DNA of 12,393 nt, taken from NCBI GenBank assembly GCA_945870925.1, contig CAMBTZ010000034.1, positions 1-12,393 on the forward strand, written 5' to 3'. This document shows, one piece after another, positions 1 to 5,427 of the stretch. Origin of the DNA: Chlamydia trachomatis (lineage in GTDB: Bacteria > Chlamydiota > Chlamydiia > Chlamydiales > 2-12-FULL-49-11). The position numbers were made by a program, and so were the translations under genes. Each line of letters begins with the position of its first letter. Within the stretch, counting starts at the first letter, position 1. The notes beneath the pieces are model-generated. The model was not told the DNA's origin. It did no database searches and saw only the letters and a list, made by a program, of their open reading frames with translations.

Positions 1-1
1 A

Positions 2-991
2 GCTTTTAAAAATAATCGCATTGATTTAGCTCAGGCAGAAGCTGTTCAGGAACTAATTGCTGCAAAGAATGAACTTGCATTGCAGGCTGCATCTGACCAA
101 CTACAGGGACGTTTATCTTTACTAGTCAAAGACTTACAACTCAGACTTACTGATATCACATCAATTATTGAAGCGTGGGTTGACTATCCCGAGGAAGGAC
201 TAGAGTTTGCAACTGAGTCAGAAATTTTAGAGATGCTCACCACTACAAAAGTGAAAATGAGCACATTAGCCAACACCTTTCATGACGGTGTTTTATTAAA
301 TAGAGGCTCAAGCCTTTGCTTACTTGGCGCTCCGAATGTCGGTAAATCATCCCTTATGAACGCGTTACTTGATCAAGATCGCTCGATTGTAACAAACATC
401 CCGGGAACAACAAGAGATGTACTTCATGAAGAACTTCTTCTAGATGGGATGCCCTTTCGCCTTTTTGACACAGCAGGCGTAAGAGAGACTGAGGAGATTA
501 TTGAAAAAGAGGGAATTCTTCGAACAAAAAAAGTGGCCGAAGCTTCTGACCTTGTCCTTATTTTGCTCGATATTACAAGAATAATTAGCCAGGACGAACA
601 GACCCTTCTTAAAACTTATCCAAATGCTGTAATTATATGGAATAAATCAGATCTCCCTCACGAAAATCAGGAAATATCTGGTATTAAGATATCTGCAAAA
701 TGTAAAACCGGCCTTACAGAACTTAAGAAAACGATTGTCGACCGTATTTGGAAAAATAAACTCCCCGATAAAGGACAAATCACTCTTACAAAAGAGCGTC
801 ATTACTCAGCATTAAGTGAAGCAATCAATGGCGTTGATTCCGTAATACAAGGCTTTAAAAATGGTGTCTCGCCTGAATTTCTAGCCTTCGACTTAAGACA
901 ATCACTTAAGTCACTTTCCTCGATTATTGGAACTAATGTAACTGAAGATATTTTAGGTGCAATATTTGCAAAATTTTGCGTCGGAAAATAA
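2..991 (+). CDS. mnmE: tRNA modification GTPase MnmE (TrmE/ThdF), 5'-truncated by window edge
   Basis: MnmE is a potassium-dependent GTPase that, with MnmG, installs the (carboxymethyl)aminomethyl group on U34 of certain tRNAs. The open frame enters from the left edge, and its first residues (NNRIDLAQAEAV) are the conserved start of the MnmE helical domain, so the true start lies upstream. In the 329-codon fragment the G domain shows G1 GAPNVGKSS at about 109-117, G2 in the GTTRD stretch, G3 DTAG and G4 NKSD. The protein ends in the family signature FCVGK, whose cysteine is catalytically important in E. coli MnmE; Val replaces the common Ile. Family members are about 450 residues, so roughly 120 N-terminal residues (the folate-binding domain) are missing here. 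The last 16 bases overlap nth, suggesting co-transcription and translational coupling. Identification is near certain. Confidence 0.96.
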   Translation, partial: AFKNNRIDLAQAEAVQELIAAKNELALQAASDQLQGRLSLLVKDLQLRLTDITSIIEAWVDYPEEGLEFATESEILEMLTTTKVKMSTLANTFHDGVLLNRGSSLCLLGAPNVGKSSLMNALLDQDRSIVTNIPGTTRDVLHEELLLDGMPFRLFDTAGVRETEEIIEKEGILRTKKVAEASDLVLILLDITRIISQDEQTLLKTYPNAVIIWNKSDLPHENQEISGIKISAKCKTGLTELKKTIVDRIWKNKLPDKGQITLTKERHYSALSEAINGVDSVIQGFKNGVSPEFLAFDLRQSLKSLSSIIGTNVTEDILGAIFAKFCVGK

Positions 992-1605
992 TCCAGACCA
1001 TTCTGGATGAGCTTTTTCCAAATCCTGAAGTTCCACTAACTCACCTCGATCCCTATACTCTTTTGATTGCCACTCTTCTATCGGCTCAGTGTACAGACAA
1101 GCGGGTTAATGAGATCACCCCCATTCTCTTTGAAATTGCAAAAACACCAGCTGAAATGATCAAACTATCCGTTGAAGAAATTCTCTTCATTATACGTCCA
1201 TGCGGTCTTGGTAACACAAAAGCAAAAGCGATTTGGAATCTATCTAAAATCCTTCTAGATAAATATGATGGCATTGTTCCCTCCACCTTTAATGAATTGG
1301 AAGAACTTCCCGGCGTTGGTCACAAAACTGCCTCTTGCGTTATGGCCCATTCCTTCAAAGTCGCATCTTTTCCAGTGGACACTCATATCCATAGACTTGC
1401 AAAACGCTTTGGCATCTCGTCCGGCAAATCAGTACAACAAACAGAGACCGATATAAAAGCCTTCTTCCCAAAAATGAGCTGGAACAAACTCCACCTTCAA
1501 CTCATCTACTACGCAAGGTCACACTGTCCCGCGCTCCGCCACAACCTAGAAAACTGCCCTATCTGTACTGAAATTGCGACTTTTCCGCAGCATTTTGCAG
1601 AATAG
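976..1605 (+). CDS. nth: Endonuclease III (DNA glycosylase/AP lyase)
   Basis: Endonuclease III removes oxidised pyrimidines and nicks the abasic site in base-excision repair. The 209-residue protein has the helix-hairpin-helix LPGVGHKTAS at 111-120 with catalytic Lys117, and the FPVDTHIHR motif with catalytic Asp135; the 18-residue separation equals Lys120/Asp138 of E. coli Nth. The C-terminal iron-sulfur loop is unusual: Cys184, Cys194 and Cys197 are present as C-X9-C-X2-C, whereas E. coli has C-X6-C-X2-C-X5-C. The fourth ligand position is not Cys (Phe203 sits about there), so the [4Fe-4S] cluster is probably absent or differently coordinated. The start is TTG at 976, inside the end of mnmE; no ATG is available before the conserved DELFPNP segment and no Shine-Dalgarno is visible, so translation is probably coupled to mnmE. 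Confidence 0.94.
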   Translation: MRRKIIQTILDELFPNPEVPLTHLDPYTLLIATLLSAQCTDKRVNEITPILFEIAKTPAEMIKLSVEEILFIIRPCGLGNTKAKAIWNLSKILLDKYDGIVPSTFNELEELPGVGHKTASCVMAHSFKVASFPVDTHIHRLAKRFGISSGKSVQQTETDIKAFFPKMSWNKLHLQLIYYARSHCPALRHNLENCPICTEIATFPQHFAE

Positions 1606-1607
1606 TC

Positions 1608-1635
1608 TTGACTATTCCTCAAACCTCTGCATAAT
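1608..1635 (+). promoter_or_regulatory. Predicted sigma-70-type promoter for the AAA ATPase gene
   Basis: TTGACT at 1608-1613 and CATAAT at 1630-1635, 16 bases apart, each match the bacterial consensus at five of six positions. It begins two bases after the nth stop. Transcription would start near 1642, immediately before the ATG at 1643, predicting an mRNA with almost no leader. This is inference from consensus only. Confidence 0.45.
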
Positions 1636-1642
1636 AGTCATT

Positions 1643-2764
1643 ATGGAAAGGTCCCAAAAACAAGCTATTTTACACGATTTACAAAAAAAAATGGTCCTTT
1701 TGGCAGGCCCTCGCCAGGCAGGAAAAACCACGCTGGCTAAATCAATTGCAAAAGAATTTAGATCTTCGATCTATCTCACATATGACCACTTAGAAGATAA
1801 GAAAATAATTCTGAAAGAATCATGGCTCCAATCAATAGAATTGATTATTTTGGATGAAATTCACAAGATGCCAAAATGGATAAACTATTTAAAAGGGATC
1901 TATGACACAAAAGAGCCCCACCAAAAAATCATAGTCACTGCCAGCGCTCGACTTGAAATATTTAATCAGGTGGGCGATTCTCTTGCAGGGAGATATTTTT
2001 TACACAGACTTCTCCCCTTCTCACCAAGTGAATGCGAGAAAGTCCATTGCAATTACACAATCGATCGCTTTTTAGAGCGAGGAGGCTTTCCAGAACCTTT
2101 TCTAACAGAAAATTCAATCGATGCAGACAGATGGAGACTTCAATACGTTGATAGCTTATTAAGAATAGACGTCCTTGAATTTGAGAACATCCAAAACCTG
2201 AATGCCATACGCCTTCTCTTTGAACTTCTTAAACAGCGCGTTGGTTCTCCAATTTCACTCACCTCTCTTGCGCAAGATATTGGAATCTCGCCAAATACAG
2301 TAAAAAAATACATTCAAATCCTAGAAGCTCTCTACATAGTCTTCCGCGTAGCCCCCCACTCAAATAATATCGCACGAAGTTTACTCAAGGAATCTAAAAT
2401 TTATTTTTTTGACACAGGATTAGTTAACGGAGATCTCGGGGCTAAATTTGAAAATTTTATTGCAATTTGTTTACTAAAGCATGTCTATTCCAAAATCGAC
2501 TATCAGGCCAAAAACTATACTCTTAATTATTTACGTACAAAAGATGGACGTGAAGTAGATTTTGCCCTCACCCTAGATAAAAATATAGAAAAAATCATTG
2601 AGGTAAAAACAAAAGATACCCATATCAACCCAGCTCTTACCTATTTTCATGAGAAATATAATATACCTGCCTATCAAGTAGTTAAAGATCTCAAACATGA
2701 AAAAGCAGAAAAGGGAATACAGACCCTACAAGCTCTAAATTTTCTTAAATCCCTTGATCTTTAA
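1643..2764 (+). CDS. AAA-family ATPase with C-terminal DUF4143 (PD-(D/E)XK-like) domain
   Basis: A 373-residue member of the widespread AAA_14/DUF4143 ATPase family, whose cellular role is unknown. Numbered from the ATG at 1643: Walker A GPRQAGKTT at 22-30 and Walker B LIILDEIHKM with Asp71-Glu72. A winged-helix-like segment at about 203-234 (SLTSLAQDIGISPNTVKKY) suggests DNA contact. The DUF4143 part has FFDTGL followed by FENF, then GREVDF (Glu303, Asp305) and IEVKTK (Glu319, Lys321), resembling the acidic and E-x-K core of PD-(D/E)XK nucleases. A TTG at 1574 would add 23 residues and overlap nth by 32 bases, but that extension (RLFRSILQN...) has no family features and covers the likely promoter, so I prefer the ATG. 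No Shine-Dalgarno is visible. Such genes often come and go between genomes; presence between housekeeping genes suggests acquisition (inference). Confidence 0.88.
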   Translation: MERSQKQAILHDLQKKMVLLAGPRQAGKTTLAKSIAKEFRSSIYLTYDHLEDKKIILKESWLQSIELIILDEIHKMPKWINYLKGIYDTKEPHQKIIVTASARLEIFNQVGDSLAGRYFLHRLLPFSPSECEKVHCNYTIDRFLERGGFPEPFLTENSIDADRWRLQYVDSLLRIDVLEFENIQNLNAIRLLFELLKQRVGSPISLTSLAQDIGISPNTVKKYIQILEALYIVFRVAPHSNNIARSLLKESKIYFFDTGLVNGDLGAKFENFIAICLLKHVYSKIDYQAKNYTLNYLRTKDGREVDFALTLDKNIEKIIEVKTKDTHINPALTYFHEKYNIPAYQVVKDLKHEKAEKGIQTLQALNFLKSLDL

Positions 2765-2792
2765 TAAAATACGCATTTTTAGCTCTTAGATA

Positions 2793-2798
2793 TATAAT
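2793..2798 (+). promoter_or_regulatory. Candidate -10 element upstream of the cysteine-rich peptide gene
   Basis: A perfect TATAAT at 2793-2798 lies in the very AT-rich 63-base gap after the ATPase gene. No -35 box is convincing at 16-18 bases upstream. Transcription would start near 2805, giving a leader of about 23 bases that contains the Shine-Dalgarno sequence. Confidence 0.35.
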
Positions 2799-2815
2799 AA
2801 TTTATACCATTAAAA

Positions 2816-2820
2816 AGAGG
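2816..2820 (+). promoter_or_regulatory. Shine-Dalgarno sequence of the cysteine-rich peptide gene
   Basis: AGAGG ends seven bases before the ATG at 2828. It is one of the two clear ribosome-binding sites in this window and is the main reason to accept the short frame 2828-2974 as a gene rather than a longer, compositionally odd overlapping frame. Confidence 0.6.
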
Positions 2821-2827
2821 TTTTTAT

Positions 2828-2974
2828 ATGTGTAATTGTGGAAAAAAAGGTCATAAAAATGATGATGAGCCTAAAAGTTGTAAGGAAAATGAGATCTCCT
2901 GCGGCGAAAAATGCTGCAAAGAGGGAGAATTATGCAAACATGGAAGATGCATCCCTATTGTTGACTCCAATTAG
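2828..2974 (+). CDS. Small cysteine-rich protein, 48 residues, C-C-CC-C-C pattern
   Basis: This short frame has an ATG, a well-placed AGAGG seven bases upstream, a TATAAT box 29 bases before the ATG, and ends at TAG 2972-2974. The 48-residue product has eight cysteines at 2, 4, 18, 25, 29, 30, 36 and 41. The last six follow C-X6-C-X3-CC-X5-C-X4-C, and residues 25-41 fit CGxxCCxxGxxCxxGxC, a spacing typical of small disulfide-rich (knottin-like) modules. The protein is hydrophilic, rich in Lys and Glu, and has no signal peptide or membrane segment, so in a reducing cytosol the cysteines might instead bind metal. I do not recognise a named family and assign no function. It precedes rlmN by 24 bases, and the rlmN -35 box lies inside its last codons. 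Real-gene confidence is good; role unknown. Confidence 0.72.
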   Translation: MCNCGKKGHKNDDEPKSCKENEISCGEKCCKEGELCKHGRCIPIVDSN

Positions 2975-2989
2975 TAAGAGGGGTATAAT
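2961..2989 (+). promoter_or_regulatory. Strong predicted rlmN promoter, -10 box inside a perfect inverted repeat
   Basis: TTGACT at 2961-2966 and TATAAT at 2984-2989 are separated by the ideal 17 bases. The -10 is flanked by GAGGGG (2978-2983) and CCCCTC (2990-2995), forming GAGGGGTATAATCCCCTC, a six-base-pair inverted repeat with the -10 as its centre. Transcription would start near 2996, three bases before the rlmN ATG. The -35 overlaps the final codons of the cysteine-rich gene. The repeat could be an operator, or a hairpin in read-through RNA; no protein is identified. Confidence 0.6.
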
Positions 2990-2998
2990 CCCCTCATC

Positions 2999-4027
2999 AT
3001 GGAATGGACATCATTACAATTTGAAGAAATTACTAATGTGCTTGTAGAGGCCGGACAGCCCTCATATAGAGCTAAGCAGCTTGTTGAGTGGATTTATAAA
3101 AAGGCTATACTTGACCCTAAATTGATGTTTAATTTTAGCGGCGAGTTAAAAGAAATTTTACAGTCACTTGGGAAATTCAAAGCACTTGAGACTGTAAAAG
3201 TCCAAGAATCCGATGATGGTGAAACATTCAAATTTCTTTGGAAATTACACGATGGGGCACTTGTAGAATCTGTTTTAATCTGTTCTGAAAAAAGAAGGAC
3301 TGTTTGCGTCTCTTCACAAGTAGGCTGCCCTGCTCGTTGCGCTTTTTGTGCTTCGGGGAAAATGGGTCTAAAAAGAAACTTGACAGCTGGCGAAATTGTA
3401 GAGCAAGTCCTTCAGATTCAAACTTACCTCCTTGACAAAGGGGAATCGGTCAATCATATCGTCTATATGGGAATGGGAGAGCCGCTTGAAAACTTTGATG
3501 CCGTTGTCAAATCGCTTCGTATTCTGACTGATCCAGTACTTTTTGGTATTTCACAAAGACACATCACTTTATCGACTGTTGGAGTAATTGAAGGGATTTA
3601 TAAACTCTCGCAAGAATCCTTTAAAATTAATCTTGCTCTCTCATTACACGCTCCGAATCAACATATCCGCAAAAAAATTATCCCCTATGCTCGTAAGTAC
3701 GACTTTGATGAGCTCATGAAAGCTATTGATGATTACCATGAAATCACAAAACGTGACATCACATACGAATATATACTTATAGCCGGAATCAATGACCAAG
3801 AAGAACACGCTGAAGAACTTGCTAAACTTCTCCAATATAGACAATGCACAGTAAACCTCATTCCTTACAACCCTGTCGAAGGTCTCAACTTAGAAAAACC
3901 TGAGCGCTCAGACATCTCTGCATTTAGAGATATTCTTGACGACTATGAAATCGTCCACACCTGCCGTTATACTAAAGGCGACGACATTGCAGCCGCTTGC
4001 GGTCAGCTTGCCCTACAAGAAGCGTAA
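2999..4027 (+). CDS. rlmN: Dual-specificity 23S rRNA (A2503)/tRNA (A37) C2-methyltransferase RlmN
   Basis: RlmN is a radical SAM enzyme that methylates C2 of A2503 in 23S rRNA and of A37 in some tRNAs, supporting translational fidelity. The 342-residue protein carries the radical SAM motif C-X3-C-X2-C at Cys110, Cys114 and Cys117 within SSQVGCPARCAFCASG. The SAM-contacting YMGMGEPLENF follows at 156-166. Near the end DDIAAACGQLA supplies Cys334, equivalent to the methyl-carrying cysteine (Cys355 in E. coli). The N-terminal helical RNA-binding region (PSYRAKQLVEWIYKK) is intact. The ATG at 2999 gives the expected start; no Shine-Dalgarno lies at a usable distance, which fits the predicted promoter and a nearly leaderless transcript. 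RlmN is normally housekeeping, so its placement beside the cysteine-rich gene need not mean a shared role. A Cfr-type enzyme is unlikely given this close RlmN match. Confidence 0.95.
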   Translation: MEWTSLQFEEITNVLVEAGQPSYRAKQLVEWIYKKAILDPKLMFNFSGELKEILQSLGKFKALETVKVQESDDGETFKFLWKLHDGALVESVLICSEKRRTVCVSSQVGCPARCAFCASGKMGLKRNLTAGEIVEQVLQIQTYLLDKGESVNHIVYMGMGEPLENFDAVVKSLRILTDPVLFGISQRHITLSTVGVIEGIYKLSQESFKINLALSLHAPNQHIRKKIIPYARKYDFDELMKAIDDYHEITKRDITYEYILIAGINDQEEHAEELAKLLQYRQCTVNLIPYNPVEGLNLEKPERSDISAFRDILDDYEIVHTCRYTKGDDIAAACGQLALQEA

Positions 4028-4057
4028 ATAAATCTTTTTTTTTAATGAATCCCTTTA

Positions 4058-4063
4058 TACAAT
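4058..4063 (+). promoter_or_regulatory. Possible -10 element for the GNAT-like gene
   Basis: TACAAT at 4058-4063 matches the -10 consensus at five of six positions, 22 bases before the ATG at 4086, in the 58-base gap after rlmN. The region a -35 would occupy is a run of T with little consensus, so support is weak. Read-through from rlmN is equally possible. Confidence 0.25.
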
Positions 4064-4085
4064 CTAGACAAACCAATGGAAAATT

Positions 4086-4808
4086 ATGTCCTTTTCACCG
4101 ATTTCCTACTCTCCGATTAGTCCAAGGACACTTTCCACACCTCTTGACCTGAGGTCCCCTGATTTACGAGTTTATGAAGCCGCCGGATTTGCAGAAATTT
4201 GTGAATTGAACAAGACTTTAACTAGATGGCTAGAAATTGCTAAGGATTATAAAACCGAATCTGAAACATTACTTTCTAAAGAAATATCAGCATCCGGAAG
4301 CATAAGCACCATGCTAAAAGGTGATATCACCTATATGCTTGAATCTTTACCGGAATTTGCTAGCCCGGCTGGAGCCCCACCAAAAAGTGCAGATCAAATG
4401 ATTTTAGAATATCTGCTCAAATTTGATACTTCCTTTGTCGTTAGTAAAGATACAAAAGGTGTCATCCAAGCTATAGGTGAAGTTAACACAGAGGGTAATG
4501 AATTGACCTATCTTGTTACAAACCCGCTTAATCTATTAAATCGCTATTATAGCATCCAAACTTGTGGTGGTGGTAGCTCTATTATTACTTATCTAGCTAA
4601 TAAAACAGTCTCACTTGGCCTCTCTTCCCTCACAGTGAAATCTACAGGAACAGCTACTGGATTTTATGAAAAGCAAGGTTTTGAAGTACTACATAGACCA
4701 AGCCCTATAAGACTTCAAAAGGGTAGACAACTAATTTCTATGGAACTAACTGCAGAAAAAATCCGTTTAAGAATTACTCCGCCTGCCGCTAAATTTTCTG
4801 ATTGCTAA
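4086..4808 (+). CDS. GNAT-like acetyltransferase-fold protein with Pro/Ser-rich N-terminus
   Basis: The 240-residue product is not a family I can name, but its C-terminal half carries GNAT N-acetyltransferase features. Residues 158-163 (QTCGGG) fit the acetyl-CoA pyrophosphate-binding Q/R-x-x-G-x-G/A motif and are followed by a helix (SSIITYLANKTVSLG) and a strand (SSLTVKS). TGFYEKQGFEVL at 191-202 matches the motif B 'FYeklGF' ending of these domains. The preceding GEVNTEGNELTYLVTNP fits the strands before motif A. The first 30 residues are rich in Ser and Pro (SFSPISYSPISPRTL) and look disordered; in Chlamydiae such N-termini occur in type III secreted proteins, but that is only a suggestion. 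Residues 31-110 are helical with no recognised domain. Substrate unknown. It is convergent with the psd operon across the repeat-bearing gap. Confidence 0.68.
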   Translation: MSFSPISYSPISPRTLSTPLDLRSPDLRVYEAAGFAEICELNKTLTRWLEIAKDYKTESETLLSKEISASGSISTMLKGDITYMLESLPEFASPAGAPPKSADQMILEYLLKFDTSFVVSKDTKGVIQAIGEVNTEGNELTYLVTNPLNLLNRYYSIQTCGGGSSIITYLANKTVSLGLSSLTVKSTGTATGFYEKQGFEVLHRPSPIRLQKGRQLISMELTAEKIRLRITPPAAKFSDC

Positions 4809-4828
4809 AATATTTATTCCAATCCATC

Positions 4829-4866
4829 TGACATCCTCCCCGCTCTAAAGGAAGAGGAACCCTACC
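4829..4866 (+). mobile_element. Possible decayed IS200/IS605-type element end
   Basis: The segment beginning TGACATCCTCCCCG, followed by CTCTAAAGG and AAGAGGAACCCTAC, resembles the subterminal hairpin of IS200/IS605-group elements, which typically reads TGACA-CCTCCCC, a short stem around TAAAG, then GGGG and TTCCTAC. The right arm here no longer pairs well; only CTCT (4843-4846) with AGAG (4853-4856) remains. No tnpA or tnpB coding remnant is visible nearby. The assignment rests on remembered sequence style and is tentative. Confidence 0.28.
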
Positions 4867-4883
4867 GCGTCTTAGAGCCTGTA

Positions 4884-5151
4884 CTAAAACCTAAGAAGCT
4901 TTCTATATAAGATGTTCTAATGAAAATATTGCCTAAAATTCAACGCAAAGGCGCAAAGAAACAAAGACGCAAAGAAACAAAGGCGCAAAAAAAGAAGACG
5001 CCCTACTGCTCAACCACTATTTTATAAATAAAATGAATTTAAAATAGGATAACTAGCTTTGCGCCTTTGTATCTTTGCGCCTTTGCGTTGAATCTTTGAT
5101 ACAAACCTAGTACGAGTAGATTTCAGGTTTAAAAGACGCTCTAGGTTTTAG
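4884..5151. repeat. Outer short inverted repeat around the octamer repeat
   Basis: CTAAAACCTA at 4884-4893 is the exact reverse complement of TAGGTTTTAG at 5142-5151. A second ten-base pair, CTAAGAAGCT at 4891-4900 and AGCTTCTTAG at 5155-5164, sits beside it in a different order. The nested arrangement suggests one composite element or repeated rearrangement. Ten-base matches in AT-rich DNA can arise by chance, so support is modest. Confidence 0.35.
4939..5092. repeat. 36-bp inverted repeat built from CAAAG octamers
   Basis: The left arm 4939-4974 and the reverse complement of the right arm 5057-5092 agree at 34 of 36 bases, separated by an 82-base spacer. The left arm is an eight-base periodic array, each unit ending in CAAAG: ACGCAAAG, GCGCAAAG, AAACAAAG, ACGCAAAG, AAACAAAG, then GCGCAAAA, covering 4943-4990. 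The right arm holds four mirrored units starting CTTTG (5057-5088). Transcribed from either strand it would fold into a long hairpin. The GC-containing units stand out from the AT-rich surroundings. It resembles dispersed intergenic repeats seen in various environmental bacteria (from memory); mobility and function are unknown. Confidence 0.85.
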
Positions 5152-5153
5152 GG

Positions 5154-5170
5154 CAGCTTCTTAGAAGCTG
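5154..5170. terminator. Palindromic hairpin one base past the small coiled-coil gene
   Basis: CAGCTTCTTAGAAGCTG is a perfect odd palindrome that gives a seven-base-pair stem with a three-base loop on either strand. On the minus strand it begins one base after the stop codon of the 75-residue gene, but only CCCTAAAAC follows. On the plus strand TTTAAT follows. Without a proper U-run it is at best a weak bidirectional terminator or an RNA 3'-end stabiliser. Confidence 0.35.
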
Positions 5171-5171
5171 T

Positions 5172-5399
5172 TTAATCTACTATGTTTTTTATGATCTGAC
5201 GTAATCGCGCATTTTCAGATTTTAACATAGCTACTTGATTTTTTAGCAATTCAATCTGATAATCTTTATCATCTTCAACAATAGTTGTTTCTATTCCTTC
5301 TGGCTCTACCGGCGAGGGCTGAGTTAAAAATTCAAGAGATTGAAAATCTATAGGTGGTCTTTGAAGCGGCATTCCGGCTCCGATAACAGTAAATGACAT
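5172..5399 (-). CDS. Small coiled-coil protein, 75 residues, unknown function
   Basis: The 75-residue product has a Pro-containing, probably disordered N-terminal half followed by a clean C-terminal coiled coil. Positions Ile49, Leu52, Val56, Leu59, Asn63, Leu66, Ile70 and Ile73 follow exact 3-4 heptad spacing, and Asn63 in a core position is typical of parallel dimeric zippers. There is no signal peptide or membrane segment. It starts 28 bases after the psd stop on the same strand and has a good Shine-Dalgarno, so it is most likely the second gene of a psd operon. I recognise no family. In C. trachomatis an uncharacterised gene also sits between psd and secA (from memory), but I cannot say it is the same protein. 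Confidence 0.7.
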   Translation of the reverse strand: MSFTVIGAGMPLQRPPIDFQSLEFLTQPSPVEPEGIETTIVEDDKDYQIELLKNQVAMLKSENARLRQIIKNIVD

Positions 5400-5404
5400 A
5401 AAAA

Positions 5405-5408
5405 CCTC
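5405..5408 (-). promoter_or_regulatory. Shine-Dalgarno of the small coiled-coil gene
   Basis: On the minus strand GAGG, within TTGAGG, lies five bases before the ATG at 5399. It supports both the reality of the short gene and its start, and shows it is translated independently rather than by overlap with psd. Confidence 0.55.
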
Positions 5409-5427
5409 AAATGTAAGAAATATTGAG

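Larger units (their letters stand above)
4809..5171. other. 363-bp gene-free region between convergent genes, rich in inverted repeats
   Basis: No coding frame here looks real. The stretch lies between the 3' ends of the GNAT-like gene and the small coiled-coil gene. From left to right it holds an IS200/IS605-end-like segment (4829-4866), an outer repeat pair, a 36-base inverted repeat made of octamers (4939-4974 and 5057-5092), and a 17-base palindrome (5154-5170). It reads as a landing site for mobile or repetitive DNA that avoided disrupting either gene. Confidence 0.7.

Noticed and set aside
1574..1642. N-terminal extension of the AAA ATPase from a TTG codon
   Set aside because: It would overlap nth by 32 bases, adds no family-conserved residues, and covers the likely TTGACT/CATAAT promoter.
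2838..3047. A GTG-started 69-codon plus-strand frame overlapping the cysteine-rich gene and the rlmN start
   Set aside because: It has no ribosome-binding site, runs into rlmN out of frame and has no recognisable features; the alternative frame 2828-2974 has a Shine-Dalgarno and a coherent cysteine pattern.
4028..4050. Possible intrinsic terminator after rlmN (ten-T run at 4034-4043)
   Set aside because: The only nearby stem is a four-base CTTG/CAAG well upstream and inside the gene; there is no GC-rich hairpin next to the T-run.
4943..4990. CRISPR-like array
   Set aside because: The repeats are contiguous octamers with no spacers between them, mirrored at 5057-5088; this is a tandem/inverted repeat, not CRISPR.
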